DNA of 64,000 nucleotides, taken from Lepidostoma basale. Its lineage: Eukaryota > Arthropoda > Insecta > Trichoptera > Lepidostomatidae. The notes beneath the pieces were generated by a model. It ran no database searches and was not told the origin of the DNA. It worked only from the letters and a program-made list of their open reading frames with translations. The position numbers and the translations under genes were made by a program. The first letter of the stretch is position 1; every line of letters begins with the position of its first letter. Of the stretch, positions 58,600-64,000 are shown one piece after another. The DNA is taken from positions 434,001 to 498,000 of the forward strand of contig JAHDVF020000504.1 in NCBI GenBank assembly GCA_022606425.2. The letters run 5' to 3'.

Positions 58600-60489
58600 G
58601 AATTTTAGATTATTGTAGAGGAAACAATAAATATGTTTTGTGGAATTAAAAGTTCTTGATAAATCCGTATATTATATGTCAAAATTATAGAATTAGATAG
58701 TGAAAACGTCTTATGTTTATAAAAAAAATATCTAAAATATGTTTTTTTTATAACTTTATTAGAATTTTCCATTGTTTTAGCCGAAACACTATGATACTTC
58801 AACATTATTTCTGTTAAAATTTAAAACACTGTTATACTATAACAATTTCTTTTAATTTACTATTTATTTTAATTGACTATTTATTTATTTATTACTATTT
58901 AATATCACAACTACTTTTATTGTGTTGGCTTACATTTAATAATATTATTTGTAGCTTATTCACCTAAGTAATATTAACTGTGACAATACCCTTTCATTTC
59001 GTGTATGTATAATTGTCCCTTCTAATCATCTGTTTTTACCACCTTTGTTATATTTGTTTGTAAAATTATCAACAGATTCGCACACTTAATTTATACTATG
59101 ACTTACCTCACTAATGAGTTTTTTGCCCTATAAATTGTAAGTCTTTTCATTTGTTACTTTAGTTTATTGTAACACCTGATGATGCCAATATCGGTCGGTC
59201 AACAGCTGTCGCGACACTCTCAGTGAATAAAAAGAAATTGTAATATTTTAACAGTGTTATAAATTTTAACAGTAATTTAATAGAATTGATCTTCTTCTTC
59301 TCTCTGCGTCCTGTCAGGTCTCCCTAACGTCGACTATCACTAAGTGATGACCTGGGGAAAAATATCCAGAGTGGTATCCCCATGCCTTCTCTGGAGGATT
59401 TTCTGTCGGGGTTACCTTCCCTTAGCTGGGTGTATCCAGTTTTATGGCGCTGGAAGCTCGCCATTCGTCTTCTCTCTTGGACGATATGGCACTAAGTAAT
59501 ATGTGCCACATTGCCCGGGTTTCGCGGGGTCTTTTAAAGACCTCTAATGGACGCTAGAGAGTTGGACTTGATAGTAGTGTTGTTGCTGTAAATGCAACAT
59601 GGCGCTTTACGACATTTTGTAGAGGCATGCTTTCCAGCAAAACATACCCCATCGTAGCCCGACTACCCTTTTGAACCCCTGATATTTATTAGAATTGATA
59701 CTGTTATTTATTTTGAGTTCATTGACATGAACTTTTTTCTTTGTTAGGTGTTAATTCCAGGAAACAATATTAGTATTTGGTGGGAGTGTCTCATAATGAA
59801 TTGGATAATGTTTGCCGCTATTTTATAGTAATTAATCGCTTTGAATGAAATCTTCCATTATCCGATAGGCTTTAATTACCCTTCCGGTCAATACATTTAT
59901 GATAATAAAAGGGTTGGGAATTGCAAAAAAGGTTTCGTCTAGAGTTTACATAAAATTAAAAAATATAATAATATTAACTGTTAAAATTTATAACCCTGTT
60001 ATGATATCACAATTTTAATAATACGCTTTTTGGAAGTTTCGTGACAGCTGTTTCTTCAACCGATTTTGACATTATTAGGTATTGCAAACAACTTAATGGA
60101 GAGTCAATCAAGTTGTTTGCCAACAACTGTCAAACTTTTGCGACACTCCTAAAAAGTGAATAATAAAATTTGTGATATCATAACAGTGTTTCGAATTTAT
60201 AATAGTAGTAAACAAGATTGTTTATTGGTTTTGCTGACACTTAATTTATATAAATAGCCACACATTTGTTTCGCCTTGCGAGAGCATTCTCTATTTAATT
60301 AAATCCAAGTAAAACCACTAAAAAATCGTGTTAACAAACAAACAAACAAAACCATCATGCTGTTTCTCCGCAGGGGTAGGTAGAGAGAATGGACCGCCAC
60401 ACTACTCTATCCTAACACACCTTTCTAGATTCTCCTGCATTCTTACAACGAGTCATACACGCACGTCTATTTTTTCGACTTCAAACATG
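58600..60489. repeat. 1.9-kb composite duplication, copy 2
   Basis: Matches 42988-44861 throughout: P4 terminus (58760-59280), LINE-E-like (GAA)n piece (59292-59590), unassigned middle, second P4 pair (59990-60210) and LINE-A 3' end (60333-60489, (CAAA)n tail). Small indels only; in the P4 core 'gcgaa' is lost (59191-59202: 'ggtcggtcaacagctgtcgc'). Confidence 0.8.
60333..60489 (-). mobile_element. LINE-A 3' end in duplication copy 2
   Basis: (CAAA)n at 60330-60350, 'tgtttctccgcaggggtagg', 'cacactactctatcctaaca', 'gagtcatacacgcacgtcta'. Truncated at about 60489, where the match to copy 1 also stops. Confidence 0.8.
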
Positions 60490-60504
60490 TCGTTTTAAAT
60501 TTTA

Positions 60505-60993
60505 CCATTAACATACGTATTAAACTAAGACAGAGGATATTAAAGTGTTATGTGTGGTCTGTTATGTTATATGGGTGTGAGACATGGACATTAACAGTAA
60601 ATACAATGAACCGGTTACAGGCATTTGAAATGTGGCTTCACCGAAGAATGTTCAGGATCCCATGGACAGACAGAGTGACGAACACAGAAGTCCTGAATCG
60701 TGCAGGAGTAAATAGAGAGCTGCTGACATTAATCAAAGTCCGCAAGATTGCATATCTGGGTAAGGTTCTGCGAGGAGAGAAGTATCGCCTGCTGCATCTA
60801 ATATTGAAGGGAAAAATAGAGGGCCGCAGGGGGGCAGGGAAAAGGCAGATGTCCTGGCTGCGCAATGTGAGGGAGTGGACGGGAATCGGAACTGTGGAGG
60901 AGCTGTTCCGGACAGCGCAGGATAAGGAGGAGTTTACCAGAGTGATCGCCAACGTCGGGGGGACCTGACAGGGCATTTTAAGAAGAAGAACGT
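60505..60993 (+). pseudogene. LINE-E RT C-terminal fragment, open frame
   Basis: 138 codons (60552-60968): 'MWSVMLYGCETWTLTVNTMN', 'RLQAFEMWLHRRMFRIPWTD', 'RVTNTEVLNRAGVNRELLTL', 'IKVRKIAYLGKVLRGEKYRL', 'GRRGAGKRQMSWLRNVREWT', 'LFRTAQDKEEFTRVIANVGG'. TGA, then 'cagggcattttaagaagaag' tail. No stop in the remaining frame: a young copy. Confidence 0.9.
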
Positions 60994-61495
60994 ACGTATA
61001 CATATCTTCCTTAAATTTTATGAAGATAATACTGATAATTATAAAATAATGTATTTTTGACCATTAAATTTAGTACGAAATTTTGCTTTTTGGTGTTTTA
61101 TAATAAATTAAATAGAAAACGTAAAATGTAAGCAAAAATGTTTTTCTAACAAAATGTCTCCTGCTTCATCTGGAGAATAAAAACTATACTGCAGATTCAT
61201 ACTCTCTCTATGAAGTTTTGTGTTTTGTCTTTGTCGCACCTTTGACTCTTGTGTTTTATGGGCATAAATATGCAAATGAATCGGCGACTGAGAGCCAAAA
61301 TGTGTCTTATGGAAATCAGAAGTTTGTTGGTCTAATTTTATCTGAGAACGTCCCAGACTTACATAGCAGTAAATAAATGAATTGTGTGAAAGAAATGCAC
61401 AAAAATAAGTACTTATAAAATCTCGTAGGTATTTCTTTAGCTATAAGCATGTAGATACGTCATGTTCTCACATCCAAAATACCACAATGCCACAA
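60994..61495. other. Unassigned sequence
   Basis: 61150-61330 has slightly balanced composition. No gene or repeat seen. Confidence 0.3.
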
Positions 61496-61499
61496 GACT

Positions 61500-61960
61500 A
61501 AAGTCTTCAACCAGTGCGTTTTACCAGTCATGACGTAAAGCCGAGATGTGGACATTGACAAAAGGTCTAGTCTACAGATTCAAGGTTGCCCAGCGCGCCA
61601 TGGAAAGAGCCATGCTTGGAATAACCTTGAGGGACAGATTTAGAAACGAATTTATTCGACAACAAACCAAGGTGATTGGGGTGGCTCTACGGATAGGCGG
61701 GCTGAAGTGGCGGTGGGCTGGCCATATCTGTCGGAGAACCGACAGCCGATGGGGAAGACGGGTTCTGGAGTGGAGACCGCGTACAGGATTCCATAGAGTT
61801 GGACGTCCCCCTGCCCGCTGGACCGACGATCTGAAGAGGATTGCTGGACATGGATGGATGGGCACGGCAATGGATAGGGGGCGGTGGCGTGCTTTGGGAG
61901 AGGCCTACATTCAGCAGTGGATGACAGACGGCTGATGATGATGATGATGATGATGATGTA
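61500..61960 (+). pseudogene. LINE-F RT C-terminal fragment, open frame, (GAT)n tail
   Basis: 129 codons (61546-61935): 'MWTLTKGLVYRFKVAQRAME', 'RAMLGITLRDRFRNEFIRQQ', 'GGLKWRWAGHICRRTDSRWG', 'RRVLEWRPRTGFHRVGRPPA', 'RWTDDLKRIAGHGWMGTAMD', 'RWRALGEAYIQQWMTDG'. The stop TGA is the first unit of the (TGA)n tail (61933-61958). Best LINE-F copy here. Confidence 0.9.
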
Positions 61961-61979
61961 GATTAGGTAATTTATTTAT

Positions 61980-62135
61980 TAATCTAAATTTCATCTAACT
62001 AACTAATTAACCATCACGCCGTCTCTCCGAAGGGGTAGGCAGAAATAATGGACTGCCATACTTTTCTTTCCTGACATATTTCTCTCGCTTCCTCAACATT
62101 CGTACATCGTGTCATGCACGCGTATCGATTACATA
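61980..62135 (-). mobile_element. LINE-B 3' fragment
   Basis: CTAA tail (61996-62008), 'ccatcacgccgtctctccga', 'ggactgccatacttttcttt', 'cgtacatcgtgtcatgcacg'. About 130 bp of element. Confidence 0.82.
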
Positions 62136-62933
62136 TTTATATTAATTTCGTCTCTACTGTACGAGTACTTATATAATATCATACATTTTATTTACTATAA
62201 AAAGTAACACCCAATGTTCTTGTTTATAATCAGATTTTTTCTTCAAGCTTGAAGAGCCAGGCTATGTCGGATTTGTAGATTAGATTAGGATTTGGATAAG
62301 TGCAGAACTGAGTTTAATATACCTTTTTTCATAATGAAAACAAAAACATTTTTTTTTCTTTATTATTATATGAGGCAGTCAAAGCAAAAGTGGACTAACC
62401 CCATCTACCATAGATTTGAGTAATGGCGCATTTTAGAAATTATCAAATTTCATCTCTTTGTGTTACGTAAATTTTACAACAAATACTAATTGTAAAGAAA
62501 GATTCTTGGCAAAAAAGATAAGTTTATTTTAATGTAGATCCGTTTTTGGCCAAAAAATGAATAAATACCTCTTTTTTGGTGGCTTGGTCCACTATTGTGT
62601 TGAAGTATTATTATGTTTAGTCAATTTTTTTTATAAGGATTGAAGAAAAGTGAAATGAAATTTAAGGTATATAGAAAATAAATGTATTATTATTTTAATC
62701 CCTTTAGGAATCAGACGCGTCTATTACATCTGACTGAATATTATTGGTCTTCAAATTGTTATAAAAATGGGGAAAAATTGGCGGTACGAAGTCAAGAAGG
62801 AAATTAAATCCTTCTTCTTCATCGCTGTGATAGTATTTCCTTGTGGATACAATGCATCTAGAGTAGTGATTGAGACTGACAATCTTTTTGAAATATCCAC
62901 TATGGAGAAAATCACTTCAATGTTGTTTGAGTA
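62136..62933. other. Unassigned AT-rich sequence
   Basis: No gene. 62395-62410 'tggactaaccccatctacca' and 63840-63890 share weak similarity ('ttagtccattcttgaa' in other orientation); not conclusive. Confidence 0.3.
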
Positions 62934-63405
62934 ACTAACTAACTAACTAACTAACCATCACGCCATTTCCCCGAAGGGGTAGGCAGAGAGGATGGATCGC
63001 CACACTGGCCTGTCTTGGCACACCTCTCGGGCTTCCTCCACATTTATACATCACACCATGCACGCACGTCGATTATTCCGACTTCGAATGTGGCCGCCTT
63101 TTAGTAATTGGTTAATTTGGTCATGCCATGTTTTCCTCGGTCGTTCTCGGCTTCTTTTCCCACTCACACTGCTTGTGTATAACTTTTTAACCATTCTACT
63201 CTCATCCATTCGTTCCATATGTCCGAACCATCTCAGGGATCCTTTTTTAATTTTATTCATGATGCAGTCATCTGTCTTACATTTCTTTCTTATTTCATCG
63301 TTCGGTATTCTATCATACAACGTTTTCCCGCACATTCTTCTTAGTGATCTCATTTCTACGGCGTTTATCCTGCCTGCATCATTGTTTGAGTATTTGAAAT
63401 ATATT
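62934..63405 (-). pseudogene. LINE-C RT C-terminal fragment, open frame
   Basis: CTAA tail 62934-62955. Minus frame 63051-63449: 'NAVEMRSLRRMCGKTLYDRI', 'PNDEIRKKCKTDDCIMNKIK', 'KGSLRWFGHMERMDESRMVK', 'SSVSGKRSRERPRKTWHDQI', 'NQLLKGGHIRSRNNRRACMV', one stop, then the usual end. Truncated at about 63385 ('DAGRINAVEM'). Confidence 0.9.
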
Positions 63406-64000
63406 TTAAATGGTTCGGTTTTTGTATATCTCAACCACTGTATTTTCAACCACTCTACTTTGGATCCATCAACACCTTTCTATCATCACCTTTCTATTTA
63501 CTATGTTACTCTCCAATTTTATTGTTGAATAAAAATTATCCCTTTCCATCGAGATTATTTTAAATTGATTACTTTTCCTGGCTGATTGTATAACTTGAAT
63601 CCAGTGTTCCGGATTGTAAATATCTCGAAAAAATATTTTTGTTTTTCAATTAAACCTGATCACATGATATATAGGAATGACAACTCACTAAAAATTTAAT
63701 GTCAATGTCATTCACCACATAATCAGAATTGGACACAATATACATGAACTTCATTTTCGGCACTAAGACTTTGGACTGACCATTATGGTCCACTTTTGCA
63801 TTGAGAATATTTTTAAATATTTAAATGCAAAAACAAAAAAAACACTTCCATCTAAAGAATATTGTTGAAACTAAGTTTAGTCCATTCTTGAATCGAAGAA
63901 ACACATGTTTTAGACACATTCCCATAGTTAACTCAATATTGGCCATCATGTGGGTTAGTTCACTTTTCCTTTGAATGCCTCATATATTTAGTGTGCTTCC
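63406..64000. other. Unassigned AT-rich sequence
   Basis: No gene, repeat partner or terminal structure recognised up to the window end. Confidence 0.35.

Noticed and set aside
62992..63528. 178-codon plus-strand frame
   Set aside because: Antisense shadow of LINE-C; the minus strand encodes the RT C-terminus.
1..64000. CRISPR array, rRNA genes, bacterial operons or phage
   Set aside because: No regular spacer-repeat pattern, no rRNA sequence, no ribosome-binding sites or long contiguous ORFs; the content is eukaryotic TE sequence.

Overview
The window looks like nuclear DNA of an arthropod, most likely an insect. It is AT-rich and almost entirely made of decayed transposable elements: 5'-truncated non-LTR retrotransposons (LINEs), Penelope-like element (PLE) ends, tRNA-derived SINEs, a mariner, a hAT, an R1-type element and solo LTRs. 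There is no operon structure, rRNA, CRISPR or complete gene. Species and chromosome cannot be named from the sequence.

Family names used below are mine. LINE-A ends in (GTT)n or (GTTT)n. LINE-B and LINE-C end in (GTTA)n. LINE-D and LINE-E end in (GAA)n. LINE-F ends in (GAT)n or (GAA)n. LINE-A to -G encode the C-terminal half of a reverse transcriptase ending in a basic 'GRPRKTW' or 'GRPPKRW' region, and in A to F the stop codon lies at or inside the repeat tail. LINE-H and LINE-K are other LINE C-termini (K is L2/CR1-like). Y is a LINE 3' end with a (TAAA)n tail. X is a non-autonomous element that carries the last ~65 bp and the (GTTA)n tail of LINE-B. P1 to P5 are PLE-type termini built around a hammerhead-ribozyme-like motif (CTGANGA, stem, GAA, palindrome, C). 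FB is a foldback/MITE-like family.

Layout. 0.6-12.7 kb: nested LINE-A/B/C/D/E/F fragments, X elements, one SINE and a P1 terminus. 12.9-13.8 kb: a TE-poor island with candidate host exons on the minus strand, one of them encoding two membrane-spanning segments. 14-30 kb: P2/P3 inverted repeats, LINE-K, LINE-B, mariner, X, LINE-C. 28.6-31.3 kb: FB copies and a solo LTR. 32-39 kb: LINE-G, a LINE-B split by LINE-D, an R1-type 3' end carrying a 765-bp insertion with a 15-bp target duplication, and two LINE-A copies. 40.7-41.6 kb: a non-autonomous hAT with an intact 8-bp target duplication. 43-44.9 kb and 58.6-60.5 kb: two copies of a 1.9-kb composite duplication. 47.5-48.2 kb: a PLE GIY-YIG fragment between inverted termini. 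49.9-50.1 kb: a candidate signal-peptide exon. 50.4-51.1 kb: a second solo LTR. 52-64 kb: more of the same families.

The elements interact as parasites. X (and the tRNA SINE, by analogy) presumably relied on LINE machinery. LINE-D repeatedly landed inside LINE-B. PLE termini occur mostly as head-to-head inverted pairs. The clearest structural signals are the hammerhead-like motif whose stems covary between PLE families, and the LINE-B/X tail sharing with a hybrid copy at 6.8-7.05 kb.
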